The translations under genes and the position numbers were made by a program. This document shows, one piece after another, positions 18,447-27,256 of a stretch of DNA of 41,675 nt (within the stretch, counting starts at the first letter, position 1; each line of letters begins with the position of its first letter). Under the pieces are notes generated by a model. It had not been told where the DNA came from. It did not search any database and worked only from the letters and a program-made list of their open reading frames with translations. This DNA is from Paludibacter jiangxiensis (GTDB taxonomy: Bacteria; Bacteroidota; Bacteroidia; Bacteroidales; Paludibacteraceae), in contig CAMBSB010000030.1 in the NCBI GenBank assembly GCA_945870155.1, positions 1 through 41,675 on the forward strand. The letters are read 5' to 3'.

Positions 18447-20306
18447 ATGAAAAAACTCTTACTTCTACTGTCAATTATATTTTTAACTACGTCACTCTCG
18501 GCGCGTCAACTTTATCTTTCGACCAGCGGAAGTGATGCCAACAACGGTTTGTCGCTTCAAACTGCATGGCTATCACCTAATTATGCCTTTAACGCATTGG
18601 TAGCCGGTGATACACTTTGGGTGAAAGGTGGAACTTACACGGTAAATTCAACCGTAAAATCGAAAAATGCTGGTACAAAAACTCAACCGATTAAAGTCCT
18701 TGCCCTCAAAGGTGAAAAACCTGTTTTCGATTGTTCATCGTTTAGAAACTACGGTAGTGAAAGTTCTACATACCGGGGCATGGATTTACGACAATCGTGG
18801 TGGCATGTTCGTGGAATTAAAATTTACAAAGCCGGACATAACGGAATTATTATTGCTGGTGAAAATATAATTGTTGAAGGTTGTACTATTCAGGAATGTG
18901 GGCACGATGGAATTTCAATCGGTGCAGGTTCGATAAATGCTTTGGTCATTAATTGCGACTCGTACCGGAATGCTGAAGTAGCCGGAAAGGGCGAAAATGG
19001 GGATGGCTTTGCAGCGAAAGAAGGCTCCGGAACTATTTTTCGTGTTTGCCGCGCATGGGAAAATTGCGATGATGGCTGGGATGTTTATGGTGGAAGTCAG
19101 CCTGTTTTGATTGATAGTTGTTGGTCGTTCGGGAACGGAGTGAATTATTGGCCTGACTTAATTCCTGATTACCAGGGTGATGGTAATGGTTTTAAACTTG
19201 GAGGCGGAGGCGGTGTTGATGGTAATGCACCGAATGTGGTTTTGCATAGCTTTGCATTCAGCAATGTGAGCAAAGGTTTTGACCAAAATCATAATGCCTG
19301 GGGTGTAACTTGTATAAATTGTACGGGTTACAATAATAACGGCATGGGGAATTTTGCATTTCAGGAAGTTCCTGCACAAGGTAAACATGTAATGATTAAT
19401 AATTTATCATATGCCGGAACCGGACAAAATATTGATTCCGGAAGTACCGAAACTACCAATAGTTGGAATCTCGGATTAAGTTTTACTAACGATATGTTCG
19501 AAAGCTTGAATGCAGCGGATGCAAAAACCGATAGAGATGAAAATTACCGATTGACTGACCCAAAACTCATTTCGCTTTTTAAATTAAAAAACACAAATCC
19601 AGCTATTGATAAAGGTACAGTCCAAACTTTTATTCGGCTGAAACCCTATTATGCCATACCTTATTCAGCAGCAAAACCCGATTTAGGAGCTAGAGAATTG
19701 GAAACCGGCACTTGGACATTTCCAACACCCGATGAAACACAGCCAGAGGATACTACAGGTACAAATCCGGGAATTCGACCATCAGGCATAAAACAAATAA
19801 TAGTCAATATTGCTACTCAATTTACTATTAATGCCGGAGCACAATCCACTGTTTGGGGTCCGTTTCGACTGGCATCTGCCGAAAGTGCTGTATTCGATTT
19901 TCAAGCGGTAGGTTCATCGAGTGGTGCAGCCATAATTGAATTCTCGAAAGATAATAATAACTGGGAACAAGTGGGAGCACAAGCCAAGAATGGAAGTACA
20001 AGTTGGGTAACTGGTAAATTAATTGACCTGAGTGCTGATACTGCACCTTGGGGACCAACAATTTACATTCGTTTTAATAACAACTCCACCAAAAATGTAA
20101 ATATAAAAAACTTGATTATCACAGGTACAATTTACACACTTAGTGGCATAGAAATAATTGACAACGATTCACCCTTGATATATTTAAGATATTTCAATAT
20201 TAACGGTCAGGAAGTTTCAGAAAACACGGAAGGTTTATTAATTCAAAAATCTGTTTTTGAAAACGGAAAAGTAAACATTCAAAAAATTTGCAGAAAAAAT
20301 ATCTAA
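18447..20306 (+). CDS. PL9 pectate lyase 3
   Basis: A signal peptide (1-19) is followed by a PL9 helix (about 20-425). D186 (GDGFAAK), D208, D209 and D212 (DDGWD) and K250 (NGFKLGG) match the calcium ligands and base of the family, with a two-residue deletion between the first two sites relative to its paralogues. Residues about 450-570 form a beta-sandwich, and the C-terminus (about 585-619) has a short degenerate tail (YLRYFNINGQEVSENT) instead of a full T9SS domain. It is the most compact of the three PL9 proteins. The stop lies 14 nt before the chosen start of the PL1 gene, which argues for one transcript. Confidence 0.92.
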   Translation: MKKLLLLLSIIFLTTSLSARQLYLSTSGSDANNGLSLQTAWLSPNYAFNALVAGDTLWVKGGTYTVNSTVKSKNAGTKTQPIKVLALKGEKPVFDCSSFRNYGSESSTYRGMDLRQSWWHVRGIKIYKAGHNGIIIAGENIIVEGCTIQECGHDGISIGAGSINALVINCDSYRNAEVAGKGENGDGFAAKEGSGTIFRVCRAWENCDDGWDVYGGSQPVLIDSCWSFGNGVNYWPDLIPDYQGDGNGFKLGGGGGVDGNAPNVVLHSFAFSNVSKGFDQNHNAWGVTCINCTGYNNNGMGNFAFQEVPAQGKHVMINNLSYAGTGQNIDSGSTETTNSWNLGLSFTNDMFESLNAADAKTDRDENYRLTDPKLISLFKLKNTNPAIDKGTVQTFIRLKPYYAIPYSAAKPDLGARELETGTWTFPTPDETQPEDTTGTNPGIRPSGIKQIIVNIATQFTINAGAQSTVWGPFRLASAESAVFDFQAVGSSSGAAIIEFSKDNNNWEQVGAQAKNGSTSWVTGKLIDLSADTAPWGPTIYIRFNNNSTKNVNIKNLIITGTIYTLSGIEIIDNDSPLIYLRYFNINGQEVSENTEGLLIQKSVFENGKVNIQKICRKNI

Positions 20307-20320
20307 ATATCATTTCATCC

Positions 20321-21577
20321 ATGAAAAAATCATTCACAATATTTTTTATAATAATTTCTTTATTTTCTTATTCACAGACACTTACTAATGTAATTGGACT
20401 TCCTGAAGGTTTTGCATCGTTGAATGGCGGTGTTACCGGAGGACAAGGCGGGCCGGTAGTTACAGTAACCAACGAAGATGAGTTGAAGGAAGCTGTTGAT
20501 GGCGTGAATACAGCAACAATTATTTTAGTAAAAGGAACTGTTTTTGTTTCGGGTGAATTATCTGCTCGTGGAAATAAAACTATAGTTGGATTGGGAACCG
20601 ATGCCCGAATTGAAGGGGGTGGTTTTGGCTGGAATACAAAATCGAATGTTATTGTTCAGAATATTACTTTTGAAGATGCTTCCGATGACTTATTGAAAAT
20701 CAACAACAAATGCAAAAATTTCTGGATTGACCATTGTACTTTCAGCGATGGTGATGGAACTTATGCCGGCTCTCATGATGGTATGCTCGACGTAACACGT
20801 GGAAGCGAATTTGTCACCATATCGTACAATAAGTTCTTTAATCATGATAAAAATATCTTAATTGGACACAGTGATAGCGAATCGGGCGATGTAATAATGA
20901 AAGTTACGCTCCATCACAATTGGTTTAATGGAACAATTCAACGTAATCCCCGTGTACGATTCGCCACAGTTCATTGTTACAACAATTATTATGTGGGAAA
21001 TACAACATACAGTGTTGCTTCAGCCATCAATGCCAAGGTATTAGTCGAAAACTGCTATTTTAAAAACTGCCCTATACCACTTCAGGTCGGAGTTCCGGGT
21101 TTTTCACCGGCTGGTTTTTTGGTTCAGAATGGTTGTTTTTTCGACAATTGCGGGACACTGCAAACCAAAGCGTATAACATGACCGGCTTATTTCCATATA
21201 CTTACAAACTGGACTCTGTAAAATATGTACCCTGCATTGCCGAATCGTTTGTAGGCGCATCAAAAACATACCGTACACCCGAAAATTTTACCTGCGACGA
21301 TGCAGAACAAACAAATGCCATACAACATATAAATGGAAATTCCAACCGTTTAATGCTCAATAACAACACTTTGATATTTAGTTGTAAAGATATATCGCAT
21401 GCTGAAATTAGCATTGTAAGTATTGATGGAAGATTAATTGATATTCCTTTTCGTGGGTGGTTAAGTGCAGGTGTTGACAATAAAATTGAATTAAATCTCC
21501 GGCATCTTTCTAAAGCATTGTTTCTGATAGTTTTTAAAACTGCGAATGAAAAATCGGTTCTTAAAATTCAGAAATAA
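20321..21577 (+). CDS. PL1 pectate lyase 1
   Basis: I chose the ATG at 20321, not the in-frame one at 20288, because it begins a proper signal peptide (MKKSFTIFFIIISLFSYSQ) and removes overlap with the previous gene. The PL1 beta-helix shows WIDHCTFSDGDG, then HDGMLDVTRGS with D157 as likely calcium ligand, and QRNPRVR with R208 as the catalytic arginine. The C-terminal 70 residues (about 345-418, with LIFSCKDISHAEISIVSIDG) resemble a weak T9SS-type tail. It probably cleaves polygalacturonate outside the cell or in the periplasm. Confidence 0.92.
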   Translation: MKKSFTIFFIIISLFSYSQTLTNVIGLPEGFASLNGGVTGGQGGPVVTVTNEDELKEAVDGVNTATIILVKGTVFVSGELSARGNKTIVGLGTDARIEGGGFGWNTKSNVIVQNITFEDASDDLLKINNKCKNFWIDHCTFSDGDGTYAGSHDGMLDVTRGSEFVTISYNKFFNHDKNILIGHSDSESGDVIMKVTLHHNWFNGTIQRNPRVRFATVHCYNNYYVGNTTYSVASAINAKVLVENCYFKNCPIPLQVGVPGFSPAGFLVQNGCFFDNCGTLQTKAYNMTGLFPYTYKLDSVKYVPCIAESFVGASKTYRTPENFTCDDAEQTNAIQHINGNSNRLMLNNNTLIFSCKDISHAEISIVSIDGRLIDIPFRGWLSAGVDNKIELNLRHLSKALFLIVFKTANEKSVLKIQK

Positions 21578-21881
21578 GTTTCTAGGTTGAAAGTTATATT
21601 AATAATTCATCAATTACCATGTGAAATATTTTATGGAATGGGTGCAGAGGAAATGAAATTACTAGTTTTTTTAATGCATGCAAATTCTGAAAAAATCATT
21701 ACATTTATACCAAAATCTATTGACACAATAACATAAACCTAAAAAACTCAGCTTCGCGCACATTAATCGTCACAAAGCATAAATTATCAGGTGTTTACAC
21801 TGAAAATGGGAACAGATCAAAAATTATTAGTTACTAATTATGCATGCTATTATAAATTAACTTTTTATCAATATTTAAATC
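21578..21881. other. Intergenic stretch without a recognised feature
   Basis: These 304 nt between the PL1 gene and the Gfo/Idh gene are AT-rich. I see no coding frame, strong hairpin or consensus TAnnTTTG box, and none of the direct repeats found before 12769 and 27257. Confidence 0.5.
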
Positions 21882-23246
21882 ATGGAAAATAAAATGAGTC
21901 GCCGAAATTTCATTGGCAAATCGGCAGTTGTAGGAGCAGCTGCTTTGTTAAGCAATGTACCAATCATAAGCAATGCTGCAAAAAAAGCACAGGCAAAAAC
22001 TGTAGTTTCTGGTAAAACAAAAGTCGCCATAGTTGGAACCGGTTCGCGGGGCACAAATATGTGGGGCAAAACCGTGATTAATGGTTATGCTGATATGGTG
22101 GAATATGTTGGTTTGTGTGATAAAAACCCGGGCAGACTTGAGGCCGCAAAAAAATATATGGGTGCAAGCTGCAAAACATACATCGATTTCGATACTATGC
22201 TGAAGGAATGTAAGCCTGATATACTGATAGTTACAACTATGGATTCCACTCACGATGAATTTATAATTAAAGGGTTAAATGCCGGCTGCAATATTCTGAC
22301 TGAAAAACCCATGACTACCGATGAAGTAAAATGTCAAACTATACTCGATGCTCAAAAACGATCAGGAAAAGAAGTGATTGTAACATTTAATTATCGGTAT
22401 TCTCCACATCGCGCCAAAATTTGGGATCTGATAAATTCAGGTGAAATTGGCGATGTAACTTCAGTCGATTTTCATTGGTACCTGGATACCAGCCACGGAG
22501 CCGATTATTTCCGTCGTTGGCATCGCAAACGCGAATTTGGAGGATCATTGTGGGTGCACAAAGCATCGCATCATTTCGATTTATTAGGTTGGTGGCTAAA
22601 TTCCGAACCCGAAGAAGTTTTTGCTTATGGAAACCTTGAATTTTATGGAAAAAATGGCAAACAACGCGGTACAAATTGCCGAAATTGCAGTCATAAAGAT
22701 AATTGCGATTTCTATTGGGATGTAAATAAAAACGATTACTACAAAATGTTATACACTGATAACGAACGACATGATGGATATTTGCGTGATGGTTGCGTGT
22801 TCAAAGAAGATATAGATATTTTTGACAAAATGTGTGCATCAATCAAATATGCCAATGGTGTTCAAGTGGCTTATTCGCTCACTGCATATTCACCTTACGA
22901 AGGCTACAGAATAGCATTCAACGGAACTAAAGGTCGCATCGATGCCTGGATTCAGGAAAGTAACCCTACTCATGATGGGGAATATGATGAAATAATGGTT
23001 ACACGTAATTTTGGAAAACGAAATTATATTCGTGTTCCTCAGTCCGAAGGTCATGGTGGAGGCGATAAATTGATGCACGATAAAATCTGGCGCAATGTAA
23101 CTGAAGATCCTTTCAAACAATCAGCTAACATTCGCGATGGGGCATTTGCTATTCTTACAGGCGTTGCAGCTCGTAGAAGTTGCGATAGTGGTAAGCCGGT
23201 GAAAATTGCCGATTTAACTGATTTGGTTCCAAAAGCAAAAAAATAA
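21882..23246 (+). CDS. Tat-exported Gfo/Idh/MocA-family oxidoreductase
   Basis: The N-terminus carries a twin-arginine signal (SRRNFIGKSAVVGAAALL), so the protein is probably folded with its nicotinamide cofactor before export to the periplasm. The Rossmann domain begins KVAIVGTGSRG (about 47-57), and the family EKP motif includes K142. A cysteine cluster, C266-x2-C269-x5-C275, could bind a metal. Members act on sugars or sugar derivatives, some as NAD-dependent glycosidases. The pectin context suggests a sugar or uronate substrate, but none can be named. The start could also be the internal ATG at 21894, which would still keep the Tat motif. Confidence 0.87.
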   Translation: MENKMSRRNFIGKSAVVGAAALLSNVPIISNAAKKAQAKTVVSGKTKVAIVGTGSRGTNMWGKTVINGYADMVEYVGLCDKNPGRLEAAKKYMGASCKTYIDFDTMLKECKPDILIVTTMDSTHDEFIIKGLNAGCNILTEKPMTTDEVKCQTILDAQKRSGKEVIVTFNYRYSPHRAKIWDLINSGEIGDVTSVDFHWYLDTSHGADYFRRWHRKREFGGSLWVHKASHHFDLLGWWLNSEPEEVFAYGNLEFYGKNGKQRGTNCRNCSHKDNCDFYWDVNKNDYYKMLYTDNERHDGYLRDGCVFKEDIDIFDKMCASIKYANGVQVAYSLTAYSPYEGYRIAFNGTKGRIDAWIQESNPTHDGEYDEIMVTRNFGKRNYIRVPQSEGHGGGDKLMHDKIWRNVTEDPFKQSANIRDGAFAILTGVAARRSCDSGKPVKIADLTDLVPKAKK

Positions 23247-23247
23247 A

Positions 23248-23294
23248 CCCTAACCCTCCCGATAACTATAGGGGCTTTCCCCAAAAGGGAGGGA
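23248..23294. repeat. Dispersed intergenic repeat, diverged copy
   Basis: It reads ccctaaccctccc (23248-23260), an inner palindrome ggggctttcccc (23271-23282), then gggaggg (23288-23294). The outer and inner parts can pair, giving a compound hairpin just after the stop at 23246; it may serve as a terminator. Confidence 0.6.
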
Positions 23295-23413
23295 GATAGC
23301 GTAAATCAATGTTTTGTGCTATTTTGAAAACATCAAAATTCACATTAGTTTGCAAACTGGACAAATCTTCAAACTTTCAAATTTTTTAAATCTTCAAATT
23401 CATAATTTCAGAC

Positions 23414-24781
23414 ATGTCAAAAAAATATCTATTAATTCTTTTTTTCTCAGTTTTTGCTGTTAGTCTTTTTGCAGCTACTTTTCGCACAGATTCACTTTAT
23501 TCAAAATGGATAATTGATTCACGTATGGGCGATTTCAGAAATAAAAATTCCACCGAAGGATTTAAAACGCCAAACAATACCCGAAATACAATTTGGGATT
23601 ACGTGACCGGATTAGTGGCAAAATCGATTCTTATGACTTATGAGCAATACAGTGCCGACCCACGTTGTGCCTACTATTTCGATGGTATTCAGGATTACGC
23701 CGACAACTCAACCATGGTGCTTGGTGCAAGTAATATTGATGATTTAAATGCAGCAAAAATTTATTTCGAGTTGTACCGATTTGCTTTGCAAAAAGGACAA
23801 ACCTCAAAAGCAGCAACCTACAAAGCCAATGCAACAATTTGTCGGAATAAATTAAAAACCGAACATACACGCATTGCAGGAAATTTACCCGGCAAAGGTG
23901 GTTTTTGGCATAAATACCAATATACCAATCAGATGTGGCTCGATGGACTTTATATGGGTCCGGCCATGTACGCCGAGTGGCAAGGGAATTTTGGTGTTGA
24001 ATTGGGAGATGCCGACAATACTGCTTCGTGGAATGATATTGCCTTGCAATTCGATACCGTTTTCAAATACACTTGGGATGCGCAAAAAAAACTCAATTAC
24101 CATGCCTGGTCGGCCGAACCGCTGAATGCAGCTTCATCTTTTTGGGCAAATGCCTCTACCGGACGTTCGCAGGAATTTTGGGGACGCGGTGTGGGCTGGT
24201 TCTTTGCAGCTTTGGTGGATGTGTTGGAATATATGCCGACGAATCATCCGGCCCGAACACGTTTGGTAAATTATACCAATCTGGTGGCCGATGGACTTAA
24301 ATCTCGTCAGGATGTAACGAGCGGCTGTTGGTTTCAGTTGTTACAGTTCGACAATTCCAAAAATGGAACTTCGTGCAATGTGAATAATTATTTGGAATCA
24401 TCGGCTTCGAGCATGTTTACATACTCTTATTTTAAAGGAATGCGTCTGGGTGTTTTGGATAAAATAATTTACAAACCTATAGCCGACAAAGCTTATAAAG
24501 GATTGATTGAGAACTTTGTAGTAGAAGAAACCAATGGTAAGATTAAATTGATTCAAAGCTGCGAATCGGCGGGTCTAAGCGGAACACGCAAAGGAGATGC
24601 TAATTATTACCTTTGTGGAAGCGATGTGGCTATTCACAATAATACCGAAGGTAAAGTCCTTGGACCATTTATCATGGCCAGTTTGGAGTACGAAAAAACC
24701 AAACAAACTGGCACATCTACAATTATCCCAAAAAAAAAGATGAAATCCTGTTGGTTCAAACAGCTGAAAGCCTCGAAATAA
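23414..24781 (+). CDS. GH105 unsaturated rhamnogalacturonyl hydrolase, frameshifted at its C-terminus
   Basis: It removes the unsaturated uronic acid left by lyases at the non-reducing end of rhamnogalacturonan oligosaccharides. A signal peptide (1-20) precedes an (alpha/alpha)6 barrel. Likely active-site aspartates are in NIDDLNA (D109/D110) and WLDGLYMGP (D177), matching the pair known in YteR; WGRGVGWFF and CGSDVAIHNN are further family blocks. The frame ends abruptly after a nine-A run with KKKMKSCWFKQLKASK, which is unlike any natural C-terminus. In the -1 frame the protein would continue as KKDEILLVQTAESLE and end with a T9SS-like tail at 24951. Possible causes are a one-base loss in the A-run (in the genome or in sequencing), transcript slippage, or programmed -1 frameshifting. 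Confidence 0.9.
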   Translation: MSKKYLLILFFSVFAVSLFAATFRTDSLYSKWIIDSRMGDFRNKNSTEGFKTPNNTRNTIWDYVTGLVAKSILMTYEQYSADPRCAYYFDGIQDYADNSTMVLGASNIDDLNAAKIYFELYRFALQKGQTSKAATYKANATICRNKLKTEHTRIAGNLPGKGGFWHKYQYTNQMWLDGLYMGPAMYAEWQGNFGVELGDADNTASWNDIALQFDTVFKYTWDAQKKLNYHAWSAEPLNAASSFWANASTGRSQEFWGRGVGWFFAALVDVLEYMPTNHPARTRLVNYTNLVADGLKSRQDVTSGCWFQLLQFDNSKNGTSCNVNNYLESSASSMFTYSYFKGMRLGVLDKIIYKPIADKAYKGLIENFVVEETNGKIKLIQSCESAGLSGTRKGDANYYLCGSDVAIHNNTEGKVLGPFIMASLEYEKTKQTGTSTIIPKKKMKSCWFKQLKASK

Positions 24782-24951
24782 GTTCTAAAGAAGCCACTTT
24801 TAAATCGGCAACTATTTTCGATAGTTGCGGAAAACTACTAACTGCCCGATATGGAAACGCTACCAACAAAGTAGTTTTGTCCGTCGAGTCGTTTCCTAAA
24901 GGTGCTTATGTATTGCAAGTTAATGGGCAGATTATTAAGTTGATGCTGTAA
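24733..24951 (+). other. Slippery heptamer A-AAA-AAG and displaced T9SS-like tail in the -1 frame
   Basis: The heptamer at 24733-24739 is in the correct phase of the GH105 frame (AAA at 24734, AAG at 24737). A -1 slip there makes GAT (24739) the next codon and opens a frame to the stop at 24949-24951. That frame encodes about 70 residues including SATIFDSCGKLLTARYG and FPKGAYVLQVNGQIIKLML, the typical shape of a T9SS sorting tail. The heptamer is the same one used in Escherichia coli dnaX. I did not identify a convincing stimulatory stem-loop just downstream. Confidence 0.7.
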
Positions 24952-24989
24952 GAAAAATATCATTTTAGATATTCAAATAAAGTAAAAAA

Positions 24990-26867
24990 ATGAAAAGAGT
25001 AACTTTCACATTTTTTGTAATATTATTCACTGCATTTCAAGCTGCATCACAAATTACCATTACCGAATCAGCAGGATGGCTAGAATCAGCTTGTGTGAAA
25101 TGGACACCATTTCAGGGAGCATCATCTTACAATGTTTATTACAGCGGTGGTGGAACTACTGATAAAAAACTTGATACCCAGCTAATTCGCAGTTACGGTA
25201 CTTATTTTCGTGCCGATGTGCTAGGACTTGCGGAAGGAACTTATACGTTGAAAGTTGTGCCCGTAGTTGGTACTGTCGAAAATATGGCTGCAGCAACTGT
25301 TAGTCCGGCACTAATAGTTAAACCACATGTAAGAGAAGGTTTTGCTTTTACAAATGGTGTAATTCCGGGTGCGTATAACCTCGATGGCACTGCAAAAGCC
25401 GGTGCAATTATCATTTATCTTACTGAAGCAAATGCCAATACTGTAAGTTGTGACGTTAAAAACGATAAAGGTGTAGCAACAACATATTCAGGGATAATGA
25501 ACATTCTGACCGCCCGAGGTAAAGGTTATGATAAAACGCCATTGATAATTCGTATGATTGGCTGTGTTAAAACCATAAGCAGTCTGAATGCAGGCAATTT
25601 TTTCTATTTTGGTGGTTTTAATAATACAACCCGTCTGATTGAAAATATTACAGTCGAAGGTGTAGGCGATGATGCAACTGCATATAGCTATGGATTTGGT
25701 TTTAAACGCTCTAAAGGAATTGAAATCCGAAATATTGGCATCATGATGTTTGGTGACGATGGTGTAGGTATGGATACGGATAATTTTAATATTTGGATTC
25801 ACAATAACGATTTCTTTTATGGCAAACCTGGCGCTGATGCCGATCAGGTAAAGGGCGATGGTTCCATCGATCTGAAATATAATTCCACACGTATTACACT
25901 TTCGTTCAATCACTTTTGGGATTCGGGTAAAGTAATGGGCATAGGTGGAGCTACCGGTGAAGACTCTCCATTGTTAGTAACTTACCATCATAATTGGTTC
26001 GACCATGCCGATTCGCGCTGCCCGCGCCTTACCAATACCAATTCGCATGTTTACAACAACTACTACGATGGCGTTGCCAAATATGGTGTTGGAACTGCTA
26101 AGGTTACTTCTGTTTTTGTCGAAGCAAACTTTTTCAGAGGCTACCAACGTCCAATGACTATCTCGGGTCAAGGGTCAGACACATATAGCTCTGCAACAGG
26201 AGCTTACGATTTGGATGGAACCTTCTCAGGTCAGGCTGGCGGTATGACTAAATCCTACAATAATAAACTGGATAATTGTATAAAATATGTATCGAACAAA
26301 CAACATGCTACTCAGTTCGATGCATACGAAGTGGAAAGTCGTAATGAACAAATTCCGGCAACCGTTAAAGCCGTAACCGGAGGTTATGTGTATAATAACT
26401 TCGATACCGAAGCAGGCTTTTACACCTACAGTCCTGAGACTCCTGATAATGCCAAAGCAAATGTAATCACTTATGCCGGACGTTTGAATGGTGGTGATTT
26501 CAAATGGAGTTTTAACAATGTGGTAGATGATGTTTCGGCGGACGTAAATCAGGCTTTAAAAGCTGCAATTGTGGGTTATCAATCAAAACTTGTTGCCATT
26601 CAGGGTGAAAGCGGTGGTGTAAGCGAAGTTAAAAGACCAACTAGGCTACAGCTAAATATTTATCCAAACCCAGTACACAATATATTGAAAATAAGCTCAG
26701 ATGCCATTATTATAGGAATAGAAATTTACAGTATTTCTGGCCTATTACTACAGACTTTTGAAGGTGGGATGACAAGTTTAGATATAAATCAACTTTCAAA
26801 AGGAATTTATTTGTTGAGCATAAAAACCGAAAATGAACAAATACAGAAAATAATTGTAAAAGTCTGA
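24990..26867 (+). CDS. PL1 pectate lyase 2 with fibronectin-like domain and T9SS tail
   Basis: A signal peptide (1-20) is followed by a fibronectin-III-like domain (about 22-108, WLESACVKWTPFQGASSYNVYY) and the PL1 beta-helix (about 115-530). Family blocks are visible: NIWIHNNDFF, GDGSIDLKYNS (calcium-binding region) and HHNWFDHADSRCPRL with R343 as the likely catalytic arginine, then VYNNYYDGV. A canonical T9SS tail closes the protein (about 550-625, with LNIYPNPVHN, IYSISGLLL and KGIYLLSIKTE). It starts 38 nt after the end of the displaced GH105 tail, so the two are probably co-transcribed. Two terminators follow. Confidence 0.93.
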   Translation: MKRVTFTFFVILFTAFQAASQITITESAGWLESACVKWTPFQGASSYNVYYSGGGTTDKKLDTQLIRSYGTYFRADVLGLAEGTYTLKVVPVVGTVENMAAATVSPALIVKPHVREGFAFTNGVIPGAYNLDGTAKAGAIIIYLTEANANTVSCDVKNDKGVATTYSGIMNILTARGKGYDKTPLIIRMIGCVKTISSLNAGNFFYFGGFNNTTRLIENITVEGVGDDATAYSYGFGFKRSKGIEIRNIGIMMFGDDGVGMDTDNFNIWIHNNDFFYGKPGADADQVKGDGSIDLKYNSTRITLSFNHFWDSGKVMGIGGATGEDSPLLVTYHHNWFDHADSRCPRLTNTNSHVYNNYYDGVAKYGVGTAKVTSVFVEANFFRGYQRPMTISGQGSDTYSSATGAYDLDGTFSGQAGGMTKSYNNKLDNCIKYVSNKQHATQFDAYEVESRNEQIPATVKAVTGGYVYNNFDTEAGFYTYSPETPDNAKANVITYAGRLNGGDFKWSFNNVVDDVSADVNQALKAAIVGYQSKLVAIQGESGGVSEVKRPTRLQLNIYPNPVHNILKISSDAIIIGIEIYSISGLLLQTFEGGMTSLDINQLSKGIYLLSIKTENEQIQKIIVKV

Positions 26868-26897
26868 TTTATACGAAAATATTTTATTGATATTTAA

Positions 26898-26928
26898 AAT
26901 CCACCCGAAACTTTCAGGTGGATTTTTT
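26898..26928 (+). terminator. Intrinsic terminator 1 after the PL operon
   Basis: aatccacccgaaa (26898-26910) pairs with tttcaggtggatt (26912-26924) with a single G-T, followed by a T6 tract. Confidence 0.9.
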
Positions 26929-26990
26929 ATTTTTAATGCAAAATGTTCTTATGCCAATATGCCTCACTAAAGCTGAAAATTTACTGAAAT

Positions 26991-27012
26991 CCCTTGTGAA
27001 TAAGGGTTTTTT
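26991..27012 (+). terminator. Intrinsic terminator 2 (back-up)
   Basis: The short stem ccctt (26991-26995) with aaggg (27002-27006) is followed by TTTTTT. It lies about 65 nt after the first terminator. Confidence 0.6.
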
Positions 27013-27070
27013 ATTTATTTTTTAAGTTCCTCAAAATCAACATTTTGTTAAAATTAAATTCAAGCCAATT

Positions 27071-27103
27071 TATCCACACTATAAGTCATTTTTTGCACAT
27101 CAT
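27071..27103 (+). promoter_or_regulatory. Candidate HTCS box B (upstream copy)
   Basis: CCACAC (27074-27079) and GCACAT (27095-27100) are spaced 21 bp apart with AGTCA at 27084-27088, exactly as in site A at 12675-12707. The two 33-bp sites share roughly 70% of positions. There is no -7 box 19 nt downstream. Its first unit lies 85 bp, close to four 21-bp steps, before that of box C, suggesting an auxiliary site on the same helix face. The 16 bases at 27063-27078 recur as an exact reverse complement at 30497-30512. Confidence 0.6.
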
Positions 27104-27155
27104 TTTATTTATTTCCCTCTTTTTCTGGAGAGTTGAAAAACATTAAATGTCAATT

Positions 27156-27212
27156 TCTCCACTTAATTAGTCAAATTTTGAACATACAAGTTTTGAATAC
27201 CATCTATATTTA
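27156..27212 (+). promoter_or_regulatory. Candidate HTCS operator and promoter C (before 27257)
   Basis: CCACTT (27159-27164) and GAACAT (27180-27185) are 21 bp apart with AGTCA at 27069+100 (27169-27173). After 19 nt comes TATATTTA (27205-27212), one mismatch from TAnnTTTG. The spacing equals that of the sites before 12769 and before the minus-strand gene ending at 30421. Confidence 0.65.
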
Positions 27213-27256
27213 CCATCAAAATCAAACAATTTATTAATCAATAAAATTTAGTCTAT

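Noticed and set aside
24751-24951. Separate small gene starting at the TTG at 24751
   Set aside because: It is better explained as the displaced C-terminal tail of the GH105 protein, because the -1 frame continues directly from the slippery A-run.
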